Below are positions 1 through 10,774 of a stretch of 64,000 nucleotides of DNA, in pieces. Both the position numbers and the translations under genes were made by a program. The stretch covers positions 2,232,001 through 2,296,000 of the forward strand of contig OY744461.1 of assembly GCA_963556145.1 (NCBI GenBank), in the 5' to 3' direction. Under the pieces are notes generated by a model that did no database searches, was not told the DNA's origin, and saw only the letters and a list, made by a program, of their open reading frames with translations. The stretch comes from Hygrocybe punicea (taxonomy: Eukaryota; Basidiomycota; Agaricomycetes; Agaricales; Hygrophoraceae). Each line of letters begins with the position of its first letter. Position 1 is the stretch's first letter.

Positions 1-219
1 TTGCCATTGCCGCTGCTGCTGCTGCTGCAATTGCCATTGCCGCTGCCGCTGCTGCCACTGCTGTTGCCATTGCCATTGCTGCTGCTGCTGTTGCTGTTGC
101 GGTTGCAGTTGCTGTCACTGGGGGTCATTTGGCCATCATCGTCATTGTCGTCGGGGTGGTGGCATTGGTGGTGTTGCCACTGCCATTGCTGCTGCTGCTG
201 CTGCTGCTGCTGCCATCGA
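1..219. repeat. CTG/TGC-rich low-complexity DNA inside an LTR element
   Basis: Seen: imperfect runs of gctgctgctg and ttgccattgc across the whole stretch. It abuts the 3' end of the minus-strand LTR at 220, so it is either the internal leader of that element or unrelated flank. On the minus strand it reads as CAG-rich (poly-Gln or poly-Ala potential). The hydrophobic + strand reading is an artefact of the triplet repeat. No gene is supported. Confidence 0.6.
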
Positions 220-809
220 TGTAGAGGCTCCAGGCCATCTGGACCCGAATCCTCTTCATATCCCACTTCATCCCCGTCCATTCCCATTCACGTATCGTCG
301 ATTCCGCCCGATTCCGGTCCTCTCTGTCGATTCCGCTCCGGATTCCGCCTCCGGATTCATTCCTACATGCATTGCAATGTCCCTAACGACCCGGAATCAC
401 TACGCATATAGTCATATATCATGTATCTACGTTTCCCATCTCCCTAGTACATAGCATTCCTCCACTCCACTCCACTCCTATCAGTTACAGCCTTCAGTTG
501 TAGTACATAGTTACTACAGCACAGGATCACTCGCAGTAGTATAAAAGATGTACCCTTATACTACAACCATATCACATTGCATCCTATCATATTACATCCC
601 TTCAGTTCTATTTCTTAGTCCTCGCTTTGTATCGTCTCCATATTAGTCTTCGTACTCCACTCCCTTCACTTCCCCTCTGATCCAGAACCCTGGATTCGGG
701 TTGGATTGACTAGACACTACAGAAAGACTTTACTCCTCTGATCACTTCTTAGCTGATCACCACTTTCGTAGATTCCCATTCCAGGTCTACAACAGAACTC
801 GCCGTCACA
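220..809 (-). mobile_element. LTR of a Ty3/Gypsy-like retrotransposon (solo or 5' LTR)
   Basis: Seen: a 590-bp unit which on the minus strand starts TGTGACGGCGAGTTC and ends GAGCCTCTACA, so it has TG..CA ends. A second, clearly homologous copy of 581 bp lies at 33353-33933 in the opposite orientation. The first base inside the element on this strand is followed by TGG, the usual start of a tRNA primer-binding site, but the sequence after TGG differs between the two copies. The inner side runs off the window, so solo LTR and full element cannot be told apart. Assignment to Ty3/Gypsy is inference from LTR size and end sequence only. Confidence 0.6.
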
Positions 810-1108
810 TCAATTCACTCTGACTCGTGTTCCAACGCAAGGGAGGTTGTTGGGTGGAGTTGACCGCAGGCACCTTTATGCGGTCAAGGTGGGCCACAGG
901 GGGCTGTTCTATGTAAAAAAATGTCAGTAAATTATGAAATGAAGCCATTACTTACCGTGGTTGTTGAGTAACGTTAGTGTTGAGTTGAAATTGAAGTCTT
1001 GCGCATGTATGTTTAAGGTCACATGACCTAAGTTCATGTGACTGCATACAAAAAATTGCGAAAAATTGAGTATCTAAATGAGTATCTACATAGGTAAATA
1101 TATATTAC
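810..1108. other. No gene seen; small hairpin
   Basis: The stretch has no coding signal. It contains one perfect 9-bp stem (TTGACCGCA / TGCGGTCAA, about 858-887) and a short AT-rich segment before the GAACC repeat. Nothing else is recognised. Confidence 0.4.
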
Positions 1109-1303
1109 AGTTCGCGGTTTGAACCACGTTTGAACGTGGTTTGAACTACGTTTGAACATGGTTTGAACCGCATGTCAGTGCCAGAACCGCAAACTGAACC
1201 AGCGGTTCGGTTCAGCCAAATGGCTGAACCAGAACTGAACTTCTGGTTCGGTTCGCAGTTCAAACCGGGTTCGGATCAGTTCTGAACCGAACTTCGGCAT
1301 CAC
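1109..1303. repeat. GGTTTGAACC / GAACCG short-repeat cluster
   Basis: Seen: many overlapping copies of GGTTTGAAC, GAACCG and their complements in about 195 bp, able to fold into several hairpins. It lies directly downstream (minus sense) of the KDZ exon fragment and looks like a MITE-like or satellite-like insertion. No target duplication could be defined. Confidence 0.5.
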
Positions 1304-1336
1304 TATTGACAAGACCACAACAAATAAATTTTGTAC

Positions 1337-2210
1337 CTGTTTGACCTCAACTGCTTCCTTGATGTGCTCTTTGTAGGGAGCTCTTTCCACAAAATACCCA
1401 GTCCCATTTGTAAGCTGCACATCATCACTCAGATTCCTCATATGCATGTGTTCTGCAGTGATATTTCCATTGACCACCAGGCTTCTCCGATACAACCACT
1501 TGTGAAAATGTTAATTTCAATAAAAATTGGCAGGCCTATTTTACTGATGGGTTAGGCAATTCCTTCCAGTCATCAGAGAGGTTGATGCCTGGCTGCAGGC
1601 ACGCTGGGCAGAGGAAAGCAAGGTCACTGTTGCCTGGTTCTTTGTTGGTGTCATGGCTATAACCAAACCATTTCTGTACTTTGATGTCATGCCATTGCTG
1701 TGAGACTCTCATGAGCTCTCTATAGTGGTCCTATTTGACAGGGCCATTCCACTGTCACCATCCATAAATACAGCCTTGAAGATGGAGACTCACTGATACA
1801 GTGTGAAGAAAGGCATTATTGGTAAGCTGGCACAGTTTTGAGTAGAAATTGTTCACAGAAGTTTTACGTTCAACCTGATCAATATGAAAGTAATCCAACA
1901 CTTGAAAGGTAAATGCTAAGTGAGGATGTTTGAATGTTGCTGGAAAGAGCCCCATCTTGAACAGTTGCCATTGACACTCATCTTTTGATGGACAATGACA
2001 CAACCAAACACGGTGCCAGTGGACTCTGGACATATCAACCATAACCAGTACACTGTCATCCGAGTTGTTATCATCCTCTTCCTGGTTCATGTCGACCAGC
2101 AGCTGATTCTGTGACATTGAACATGAGTCTTCGCCAACATCCTCCCAGACATCTACATCAGAATTGGAGGGACATGGATCACCACCATGACCCATATGCA
2201 AGCAAAATCC
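1337..2210 (-). pseudogene. KDZ (Kyakuja-Dileera-Zisupton) transposase fragment
   Basis: Known family: KDZ transposases of agarics start with cysteine-cluster (CxC) regions. Seen in order on the minus strand: an acidic segment; WLCHCPSKDECQW; VLDYFHIDQVERKTS and NNFYSKLCQLTNNAF; a degraded stretch with RELMRVSQQWHD and WFGYSHD; CPACLQPGINLSDDWK; then NGNITAEHMHMRN, DDVQLTNGTGYFVE and APYKEH. This order and wording match KDZ proteins. The last exon stops at a GTAC donor at 1336. At least three stops and one frame change interrupt it, and the catalytic half is missing, so it is a dead fragment. A hAT-like MITE at 2317-2629 sits just upstream of the surviving 5' end. Confidence 0.8.
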
Positions 2211-2316
2211 AATGTCATGTAATGAAGATGGGGTGAAGCAGCTTCCATTCCATGATTCAACTTTGTGGAATGGATCTCCCTGGTGGGAGATTCAACAACA
2301 TTCCTTGCAGAATAAT

Positions 2317-2629
2317 TAGTGTATTGCATGGGTAACCCCTGGGTATTTTTGGCTGTACCCATACCCGCACCCATTGGACACATGGGTACAATACCCACGG
2401 GTTTTACCTGTCATTTTAAGCCCCAGATCGTCCAAAATGGTCAAGTATTGAGCTAGATATGCTCAAAATACTCCAATAAGATATTTTGAGCATATCTAGC
2501 CCAATACTTGACAATTTTGGATGATCCAGGGCTTAAAAAAAGCTGGCGGGTAATCTGTACCTGTACCTGTACCCGAGGCTATACCCGTGGCAAAACCCGT
2601 GGGTTTACCTCTACCCGTGCAATACACTA
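2317..2629. mobile_element. hAT-like MITE, TAGTG..CACTA ends
   Basis: Seen: inverted ends TAGTGTATTGCATGGGTA and its near complement TACCCGTGCAATACACTA. Inside is a second inverted repeat (TTTTGAGCATATCTAG and partner). Two other copies with the same ends lie at 40532-41641 and 56345-56651, and those have 8-bp duplications typical of hAT. No clear duplication flanks this copy (agaataat against cgagttca), so it is old or rearranged. Confidence 0.7.
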
Positions 2630-3540
2630 CGAGTTCAGTGACATTGAGGGCAAGGATGTGCATGATATTGGGAGCAAAACAGATTGGGATGCAGATCATT
2701 TGAGGGGAAGGAAGACTGAAGAATATGCAGGCTTGCTGATGCCTGTGTCACACCAGTGCTTGGTGTATTGAGCCATGCCTCTGGATGTAATGAGGAAGTT
2801 GAGATTCCCAAGGTAGCCACTGGGTGCTGACATGGGCATCTGTTCAAATGGGTAATCAGCATGGTCACTTCCTTTGAGTACAAAATCAAGAGGTTTGAGG
2901 TGGGAAGTATAGTAGGTATTTTCCTTAGGGAGTTGCTGCCCCTTCATGATATGTCCTGCACCCATGGTAGCCCATATGGCCAACAAGCCTGCATGTGGGT
3001 AGCACCAGGTCCATCAGCACCACCAATTGCCAAAAAAAAGGGTTTTAATCATGTACCCTACCATCATGTGCATGCCACACATGGAAACCTTCTCATTGAA
3101 GGGCAGAAAGGTGGTGAAGGCTGGGGTAGAGAAACGAGTCAAAATTCTGAGGAGGCATTGGCCCAGGAATAAATCCTCCAATGGGTATGCTAGCCCTTTT
3201 GTACCTCATAGTGGGCGCAACATCATAGATACCCCAAATGTGAAGCTAAAAGTTGGATACTTTGTTCCAGAAGAGTTAGGCACCATCGAGGGATAAGAAC
3301 AAATTGGTGTCATGGTCTCTGATTTGACATGCCTGGAGATACTCTGATCCTGAAAGGAAATCCTCATACTCATCGATTATGCCCCCATTGGCTTGTATCT
3401 CATCAAGGAGTACACAAGTGCAATAAAATACTATATTTTACTGTATGTAAATAGAAATTAAATAAATACAAGTATCTAATTGGATCTTTCAAGATGGGGT
3501 TTTCACTGGGCTTGAAATGCAACAAGAATCATGATTATGA
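2630..3540. other. Unresolved transposon-derived DNA
   Basis: The minus strand keeps a 96-codon open stretch (2696-2986) containing HLKPLDFVLKGSDHADYP that looks like real but unrecognised coding sequence; the upstream part is broken by stops. The plus strand has an 89-codon open stretch (3027-3296) ending GYFVPEELGTIEG. Neither is assigned. 3300-3540 is AT-rich without features. Confidence 0.3.
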
Positions 3541-3805
3541 GCTCAAAGGATGAAAATATAGAATAACATGGTATATGTACTTTGAGCCCTTGAAAAAATG
3601 AACAAATTTCTCCCTACAATCCTTTTCATAGGAGCTCATTTGATGCCATAATTTGACAATATCATTTCAGGTGTCATAAAGTACCAGCTTACCTTTTGTT
3701 TACACAAGTAACCAAACACTAAATATTGTCCAAATGCAATCATAAGAATGGATAGCCCTTAAGAAATAGTACAACTTTCCCTCTATAACCATGTTAATCC
3801 ATGGA
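3541..3805. mobile_element. Single arm of a foldback MITE
   Basis: Seen: this stretch is clearly similar to the right arm of the foldback element at 49148-49957. Shared landmarks are GCTCAAAGGA, TATATGTAC, AGCCCTTGAAAAAATGAAC, TTTGATGCCATAATTTGAC and GATAGCCCTTAA. Only one arm is present, so it is a half-deleted copy. Confidence 0.65.
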
Positions 3806-4159
3806 CAGAAAATTCCATATTGTTTCAATTGATCAAGACCACTAAAAAGGCTGTCAAGGCCGCCCTACAGAAACTTACTACACCATTGGCAAGTGCCTTG
3901 ATCATACAATCGCACCACAAACAACCCGAGGAATGGGATCAAACTAGAAAGCTCTTCAAGGACAAGGTCATTGAAAACATCATCAGGAAAAACCCCCATT
4001 CCTAATCATGTATAATAAGATATTACAGAAATAATTTGATCTTACACAACTTATTGCAGGTTATGCAGGTTATTTAGATCCAATGGTGAGGTTATTTGGG
4101 ACAAATACTTATACCAAATTTTCTGGTTTGGAACTGAAACATTTCAAGAAGACTGTAGA
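3806..4159 (+). other. Short unrecognised open stretch
   Basis: A 61-codon open stretch (3820-4005) contains KAALQKLTTPLASALI and EEWDQTRKLFKDKVIE, which reads like a protein fragment. It has no identifiable family and stops cleanly. It may be a remnant of transposon coding sequence. Confidence 0.25.
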
Positions 4160-4612
4160 TATGATGGGGATGGGAATGGACAGGGAGAGAGAGAGGAGGG
4201 ATTGGGATTGGGATAGGGGATTGGGGATGGGGATGGGGATTGGGATGGGGATGGGGACAGTGGAATAGAGATGGGGCTGGAGATGGGGATAGGGAGAGAG
4301 GGGGGGAATGGAATTGGGGACAGGGAAATTGGGTTGGGGTTGGGGAGAGCAGGATGGGGATGTGAGAGGGAGAGGGAGAGGGGGGTGGGAATGGGGAAAG
4401 GAGAATGGGAATGGGGAATGGAGGAATGGGAACAGAGACAGAGACATGGGATGGGGACTGTGGAATGGAAATTGGGACAGGGACATGAGGATGGGGAGCA
4501 GTGTTGGAGACATGTGAATTGAGCTGGGGACAGGTGAATGGGAATGGGGACAGGAATGGGAAGAGCAAGAGGGATATATATATATATATGGGATGGGGAG
4601 AGTGAGATTGGG
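4160..4612 (+). repeat. G-rich GGGATGGGG microsatellite-like tract with G-quadruplex potential
   Basis: Seen: about 450 bp strongly G-rich on + with repeated GGGGATGGGG and GGGATTGGGG; the densest run is about 4208-4258. Several groups of four G3-4 runs with 1-3 base loops meet the usual G-quadruplex rule. A short TA dinucleotide run lies at about 4573-4590. Long open frames on both strands here are products of composition, not genes. Confidence 0.7.
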
Positions 4613-5010
4613 GGGACGAAGGAAATTTCCAATGGTCTGTCTTCAACGTATCAGTGAATGTGCAACATTTTCTCACACACACAATGTTCTGGGATGGTTT
4701 CATTGACGGTGTTGGACACCACTGTTTCGAGCATTTGAGTCAAAATTTTAATAATTCCATGGCAGACCCATCAGATGTCTCCCATACTTTAAGAATAATT
4801 ACTACCAATGTTGTATACTTTCATACTAGTTATTTATTCATCACTTTGCAAGATGCATTATTCATATCTAGATAGGTTATACACATAGTACTGTACCAAT
4901 TTGGATTCACCTGTCACATGTCACACTACCCCTCAGACCGACCTGACATTTCCAATAATGGTTGTTGAACACATGCTTGAACAGTTACTCTAAAACTTTT
5001 TAGTTCAATG
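4613..5010. other. No gene seen
   Basis: A 73-codon open stretch at 4654-4875 has no family resemblance and no neighbours that support it. No repeat structure was noted. Confidence 0.3.
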
Positions 5011-5403
5011 TAGTGGCCAGGTGCAATGCCCATACCAACACCAACACCAATGTCATCCAAACCACCACCATCCAACACAGTTACCACTGCCAATGCAAAT
5101 GGCAGTGGCAGCAACATGGAGGATGGGGCAAGGCAGGGTGGGGCACTTTTCCCCACCCTCTATTTATTTTTTAAACCATATTATTATTATTACTTCAATA
5201 TCCAGGGTCATCAGGCTACCCACAACCTGCTGAATACCCACCGACCCATCAGCCAAAAAAACAGGCCTGCCATCTAACCATACCTGCAATCATGAGTATG
5301 GATATTTCTCTGGTTGGGTACAGGTCCATGGGAAATACCTGAGGGTTACCTGTGCAGATCCCTACACTGGTATAGTGTGGCACATGGGTATCACCTGGCA
5401 CTG
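5011..5403. mobile_element. Possible degraded hAT-like MITE
   Basis: Seen: left end TAGTGGCCAGGTGCAATGCCC is roughly inverted at the right as GGGTATCACCTGGCACTG. The ends resemble the TAGTG family elsewhere in the window, but no target duplication is visible and the inner sequence is not palindromic. Confidence 0.35.
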
Positions 5404-5424
5404 GTGAGGCACCCACCTCCCTGT

Positions 5425-5480
5425 AACCTCATGAACATAGCCCCAATGTCAATTGATGCCCAGTTGCATGTTTGTGAGGT
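5425..5480. repeat. Dispersed double palindrome, copy 1 (diverged)
   Basis: Outer arms AACCTCATGAAC and TTTGTGAGGT flank the core TGTCAATTGATG. It has the same layout as the better copies at 29802, 41191, 41408, 61821, 63453 and 63524. It lies just upstream of the Crypton-like recombinase remnant. Confidence 0.5.
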
Positions 5481-5529
5481 GTTAGCTGGGGGTGGTGACC
5501 TGGTCTCCCCTCCTTGGTGCTGGTGGTGC

Positions 5530-6079
5530 CTGTGACCTTGTGAACAGCATACTGATGTCAAGCCTTTCCCTCTCCATGCACTACCTGAGGCAGAAGCTCA
5601 TCTGTGCCCAGTTCGAGCTCTGGCTGAATGGTTGGCTGAGTCCCAGATTCAACAGGGCTATATCTTTCACAAGATTGCATCAGGGGATTGTGTTGCAACT
5701 GCAAACCAGCCAATGTTTTGTCACTATCTCTCTGCCTTATTCTCATAGAACAGATGAGTTGACAACAATGAGCAGGCCTCAGAACAGTTCCTTGAGCTGT
5801 TCAGGAACAACCTGATTGATATTGGTATTGATCCTCATCCATATGGGACTCACTCATTCAGGTGTAGTGGTTGCCAATACTTGGCATCAGAATGTTGGTG
5901 GCCATTACACCAGATTTGTGACTGGGGAGGATGGAGCAGACTTCACAAACTTGACCATTGTCAAGTATCTGATCTCATGGAATTATGATCCAACACCTCC
6001 AAGAGAGGACTTTTTCAATCCAGCTCACCTTCCAGCTGTCAAATGCTATGCATGTGGCAGGTCCTGTAATTGTGCTTAA
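5530..6079 (+). pseudogene. Crypton-type tyrosine recombinase, C-terminal catalytic part
   Basis: Known: Cryptons use a tyrosine recombinase with an HxxR-type motif; agaric copies read HSFRRGGCQYL then WP, ICDWGGWS and a C-terminal CGRSC motif. Seen here: PYGTHSFRCSGCQYLAS, then WWPLHQICDWGGWS, then after a one-base frame change FTNLTIVKYLISWN, REDFFNPAHLP and CYACGRSCNCA before a stop at 6079. The Tyr in TIVKYLISW is a candidate nucleophile. Stops upstream and the frame change make this a pseudogene. The Arg after HSF is kept but the next is Cys, as expected from C-to-T decay. The start of the protein is not visible. Confidence 0.75.
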
Positions 6080-6159
6080 ACACTGTAATAATATTCTAAG
6101 TCCTGCATTTTCTCATAACAATAAACATTACTGGAGCATGGCTAGATTACAGGAAGAGA

Positions 6160-7461
6160 CTAGCTAGCTTTATGTAGTTCATGGTAACGTTTAGAGATGG
6201 ATGCTGGCTTGGTCATGGTGAGCACTTGATTACCACGGTGATACTGGAACAACTCAGAGAACCTGTCCGCATACTCAGCTTTGGCCTGTTCAGCAATCAA
6301 CTCATCAGTAGTCAGCCGCTGCTGTTGAAGATGATGAGTGATGCTTGTGAAGGTCATATGAGTGCCATTCTCATGGCTAAACTCAGTCCAGAAATGTTCT
6401 GGACTGTGCTGACACCATCAGAGCATGACATCCTGAGAGCCATGTGCATGTTGTCAGTCTGTGGAACATGTTGGAGAAAACCACTGACCTTCCATTTCAT
6501 CCACTTGGATTTGGTTCCCTTCCATTGATCCTTCTTCCCATACCAGTAGACTTGCAGCCAGTAGACCAGAGGGATGGGGTGGCCACCAATCACGAGAGGA
6601 GACATCCCACCCCAATGTGATGAGGCATCATCCCACACACCCTTGAGGCTTGGTATATCATTGGCGAAAGAGACAGCTGGGGGATCAGGTACCAACTCCA
6701 AGGTGAACTCGACGATATGTCTATCACCAAGGACGAGTTGACAGTTGGAATCCAAGATGGGGCCGAGATTGAGATCTGGGTGCTCTTGCCAGATGTGGCT
6801 GACAAAGGCCAATGGGTTTCGCCAGGAAATGCCATGATGTGAGGCTGAACCGGCGGTGCAGAGTGGTCTGTGACTTCGCTCGCAGCAGAGAAGAGTGGGT
6901 TGTGGTTGATGTGTCATTATGGTGGTCAGCTGCGACTGCGTTTGCTGGAGCAAATCATGAAGGTCAGTGGTACTCTGTATCCAAAGGGGGTCAGGATAAG
7001 ACTGCACAGCGCAGGACAGCACCCACTGCAGGTCTGCCAGCTGGAACCACTGTTGGCATGGGCTCAGGTGGTTGAGGTGGTGGATGGAGAGCATAGGCAG
7101 TCTGCAATAACGGACATCGCATACATGGGTCACAAGTTGCATACCAAGTTCAATGCCAGCCAGCGAAATTGTTCGCGTTCGGCTGCTGATCTGTATGAAA
7201 ACAGGGTGACCGCCCTCTTGGCCTACAATCAACAGCAAAAGATCAGTGCATCATCACAAGAGAATGAGGAGGCAGATTTACCCATGGGATTAGCTGCTGC
7301 CTTTGCTCAGCCATTTGAGTATCCCTTGAGCGCTCCATTGGGAGCGCATGGAGGACCTTGCCATTCTTGTCAGGGATGCTGTGGCCAAGAAGGGCCTCAC
7401 GATGCCGAGTCGACTGCTTGCTTTGAGATTTTTTAACACCAGGCCTTGGCCCTTTATGCAC
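6160..7461 (-). pseudogene. Unidentified agaric protein, frameshifted
   Basis: The minus strand carries a 294-codon open frame (7238-6354) with DIPSLKGVWDDASSHWGG, then PIPLVYWLQVYWYGKKDQ and TKSKWMKWK. The sense continues in a different frame as HSPEHFWTEFSHENGTHM, LIAEQAKAEYADRFSELF, and TKPASISKRYHELHK, ending at 6160. The switch falls at about 6410-6430, so one indel separates the halves. The wording recalls a widespread agaric hypothetical family of unknown function; I do not know a role for it. A further basic open stretch (7461-7243) may be an upstream exon. It is tail to tail with the Crypton remnant, so it may belong to the same mobile unit, but this is inference. Confidence 0.5.
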
Positions 7462-7772
7462 TGGGAATTAAACTACATGCAAGTGCGGGTGAGCTTGATG
7501 GAAAGCCAGGATGTCACTTGATTGAGAAAAACACACCTGTCCCATTCATTTCAGTCAGTGCTGAAGGCCTGCAGGTGCTGCTGCAGGGTGACTACATTGC
7601 CTGAGATCAGGAGCTTGAGGCATCCATGTAGGATAATTATAATGTTGTGTGAGAATTTCAGCTGTCCGCGTTAAAATGTAGCCACTGTCCCTCTCGCACC
7701 CATAGCCATTATAATGTAGATATCCATATATGGAGTAGTAATGATAGTATTATAATGCTGTGTGGCTGGGAC

Positions 7773-9262
7773 ATTATAATGCATCACAATCGTGCCATTA
7801 TAATTCTGACTGCAATATTATGATGAGATTACATTATTCAATATTCAATATTCATTTTTTGAAACATTTTTACAAAAATTGTCAAACAAAATGATTTATT
7901 TCACATAACTAATCATAAAAGACTACAAATACTTTATCTATGCTATACCTTAAAATTTTTACAAGTCACCCAAACACAATTTTGAGAAGGGGAAAACATG
8001 AAGCTCGACAATGAGAAGAGGCTGTATTTATATTCTCAATCATGTGATGTTGTTGATTGAGAAACACGATGTAGAGGGTCAACGTCCCTCTGAGTCCATA
8101 TCCTCGATATATCACGAATCCGGACGAACCCGATGCCTCTATTCAACTCGCATTCGAACCCGACGTAACCCGACGTGACGTGATGTGACATGACGTGACG
8201 TGACCGACATAACCTGACACATGCCGCTTTGTGATGGCCGCTTTTGGGCTAAATCCGGCAGCCTCAAACGCCTCGGAGTTCCAATTCCAGGAGATGGATC
8301 TCTTCAGACTCAATCCCCGACTTCGGATTTACCTTATTTATGCATCCCCTCGTCCTTTCGGAGATATGTAGGACCTTTTAGATCTTTTTCTTGCATATTC
8401 GTTTTCCCCTCCATATTCCTGTCTTCATCGCTTTGCAACCCCCCTTTCCACATCCCCATTCCATCTTTTCTTTGTAGTATCTATCGGCCGAAATAGACAT
8501 GTCCAAAAGTAGCTACACACTCCTGTACTATAAAAATGGTCCCCAACGACCGTACAAAAAAAGATACCATTAGTCCCCGTTTCCCTCATAGTCAGAATCC
8601 TTTTAATCCCTTCAAATGCTCATCCACGTAGACCCTTAGCTTTTTATAATTCACCTCATTGTCTTTATCACTGTTCCCGTATATTTGTTCATCATTTCCG
8701 ACCTGACCCGACCCGACCCGCCATACCCAACATCGTCAACATCGTCGGGTTCTTTATTATTTGTCCGTTTTCACTCTGTTCATCGCCGGATTCATTGTTA
8801 TTAGTCCAGTTTTACGTGGCGGCTTTACTTTTACTAACATTCCCTTCCTTTTACTACTATTCCCGACACTGATTTATCCAGTCACTTCCACGCTGACACC
8901 CACTGGTTAGGATTATTTCTTTATATAGTTCTGAAGCCACCAAGAACCCGCATCTACAACGACCAACATGACCTTGATCAACAACATCACATGATTGAGA
9001 ATATAAATACAGTCTCTTCTCATTGTCGAGCTTCATGTTTTCCCCTTCTCAAAATTGTGTTTGGGTGACTTGTAAAAATTTTAAGGTATAGCATAGATAA
9101 AGTATTTGTAGTCTTTTATAATTAGTTATGTGAAATAAATCATTTTGTTTGACAATTTTTGTAAAAATGTTTCAAAAAATGAATATTGAATATTGAATTA
9201 TGTAATGTCATCATAATATTGCAGTCGGAATTATAATGGGCATGGTTGTGATGCATTATAAT
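7773..9262. mobile_element. 1.49-kb inverted-repeat element nested in the Harbinger left end
   Basis: Seen: about 290-bp inverted arms (7773-8063 and 8973-9262) starting with the 8-bp palindrome ATTATAAT followed by GCATCACAA. The spacer of about 0.9 kb is unrelated, with GACGTGAC-type short repeats (about 8170-8220) and no convincing gene (one 91-codon open stretch at 8221-8496). The undisturbed Harbinger right end reads GGGACATTGGGTGACTTCC, whereas the left reads GGGAC, then this element, then GGATGACTTCC, so it inserted after the Harbinger element did. The exact duplication is hidden by the palindromic ends. Confidence 0.8.
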
Positions 9263-9730
9263 GGATGACTTCCTGTAGCCCTTTATGCAACTTTGTAACG
9301 TAGATTTGTTGTAAAAATGTTTGTAAAAGGAAATTCAGCCAACCTGTTGGGTTGGATGGGGTCCCGCTGTGGTGAACGCAGCCTGGGTAGGCGCGGATTC
9401 GTGTTTGCGAGTACTGTCAATGGGATAGAAACCCAAAACTCTTTCTTATTTGTAACTATGTACACAAGCCACTATATAGGTACTGTATAATATCTATAAA
9501 TGGAATGTGGTGAAGAAATGGTGAAGTGAGATTGTAAAGAAGATAAGAACTGTAACAATAGAAAATAAGAGAATACGCATGCAGAGAGATATCAATCTCT
9601 ACACCGCTATAAATCATAGACCAGATTCAGCTGTCTACAAACCATGCCTCTAAATGAGGGGGGTACCCCCTCCTGACAGATAATACATTTATTCTCTTGT
9701 CCACTTCTGATCACTCCCCTCTACATTGGG

Positions 9731-10061
9731 CTCCCCCTCCTTACCTTCTGCTGCCTTCCAGCCTCCAATCTCATTTGTCTCCCCAAAGGTCACCTGGTTG
9801 TGGCTAATGCGTGCCCTGAATTAGCTTACAGCCTTTATCATCTTCACCAATATTGCGTCTGGCGCCCAATTCGTCCACTTCAAGACGCTGCACTCCCTCC
9901 TTACATCGTGCTGCTTGCCAGCCCCCAATCTTATTCATCTCCCCAAAGGTCATCCCCCTTCATCTGGTTGTGGCTAATGTGCGTCCTGAATTAGCTTGCA
10001 GCCTTTATCATCTTCACCAATATTGCGTCTGATGCCCGATTCATCCACTTCAAGACACCAC
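9731..10061 (+). repeat. Direct tandem duplication, 2 x about 165 bp
   Basis: Seen: 9731-9892 and 9893-10061 are near copies sharing TCTCCCCAAAGGTCA, CTGGTTGTGGCTAATG, CCTTTATCATCTTCACC and GTCCACTTCAAGAC. It lies inside the Harbinger element upstream of ORF1. The second copy has a short internal insertion. Confidence 0.75.
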
Positions 10062-10774
10062 TTTGCCACCGATCTCATTGAATGATAAGGGACTCCACAA
10101 TGATGACCAAGTTTTACCTTGTTTTCAGAATGATTGGGTGGCTGCAGTCTACAAGGTGAGCCCATGCCCATGCAGGCTTTTTCCCGCAGCTCTGACGATG
10201 CTGTCCATACCATTATGCAGCTGGCACCATATCACGAAAGGGGAACATACCTTGCACCAAACTGCCTGGGTGATCATGCATGCCTGGGCCTGCAATATGT
10301 TGGTCAGTTGCACCCTTCACGTTAGCTCACCGACAGCCCCTGTCACATCCGGGTATAAAAAACCATCCTGGCCTCGTTTTACTTTGTTCCCAGCTTTCCT
10401 CTTAATACACCTGATTGCACCCTCCCTGCCAATGTCAGTCTACACCAAACTGCCATCCTTGCCTTCTGATGACACTCGGGAGAGCGCTCGCAAGCCCAAT
10501 CCCGAGTTCCTACAAGATCCATTTTCCTGCTGGATCCCATATAGTGGTCCTCCACCAGTCACCTTTCCCTCGGTGAGCTTGCAAAGTCATGTGGGATCCC
10601 ATGCTGATACAGGAGACTAGGCATCTGTGCCACAAGATACCCCGCATCATTTGTTTGGTGAAACTGCCTCCCTGCCTGCTGTTCCCTATGTGAGTCTAAC
10701 TTTGGTTTGTTCCCAAACTAATTTCATGTTGGAACCCCCCCCAGCACAATGAATACACCCTAAACACACCTCTG

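Noticed and set aside
1..411. 136-codon leucine-rich frame at the window start
   Set aside because: Reads through a CTG triplet repeat into an LTR; no gene.
4092..4703. 203-codon minus-strand frame opposite the G-rich tract
   Set aside because: Pro/Ser/His-rich reading of a simple repeat.
6354..7436. A + strand gene (188 codons) opposite the broken unknown gene
   Set aside because: The minus strand carries the protein-like signal that continues across a frame change; the + reading has none.
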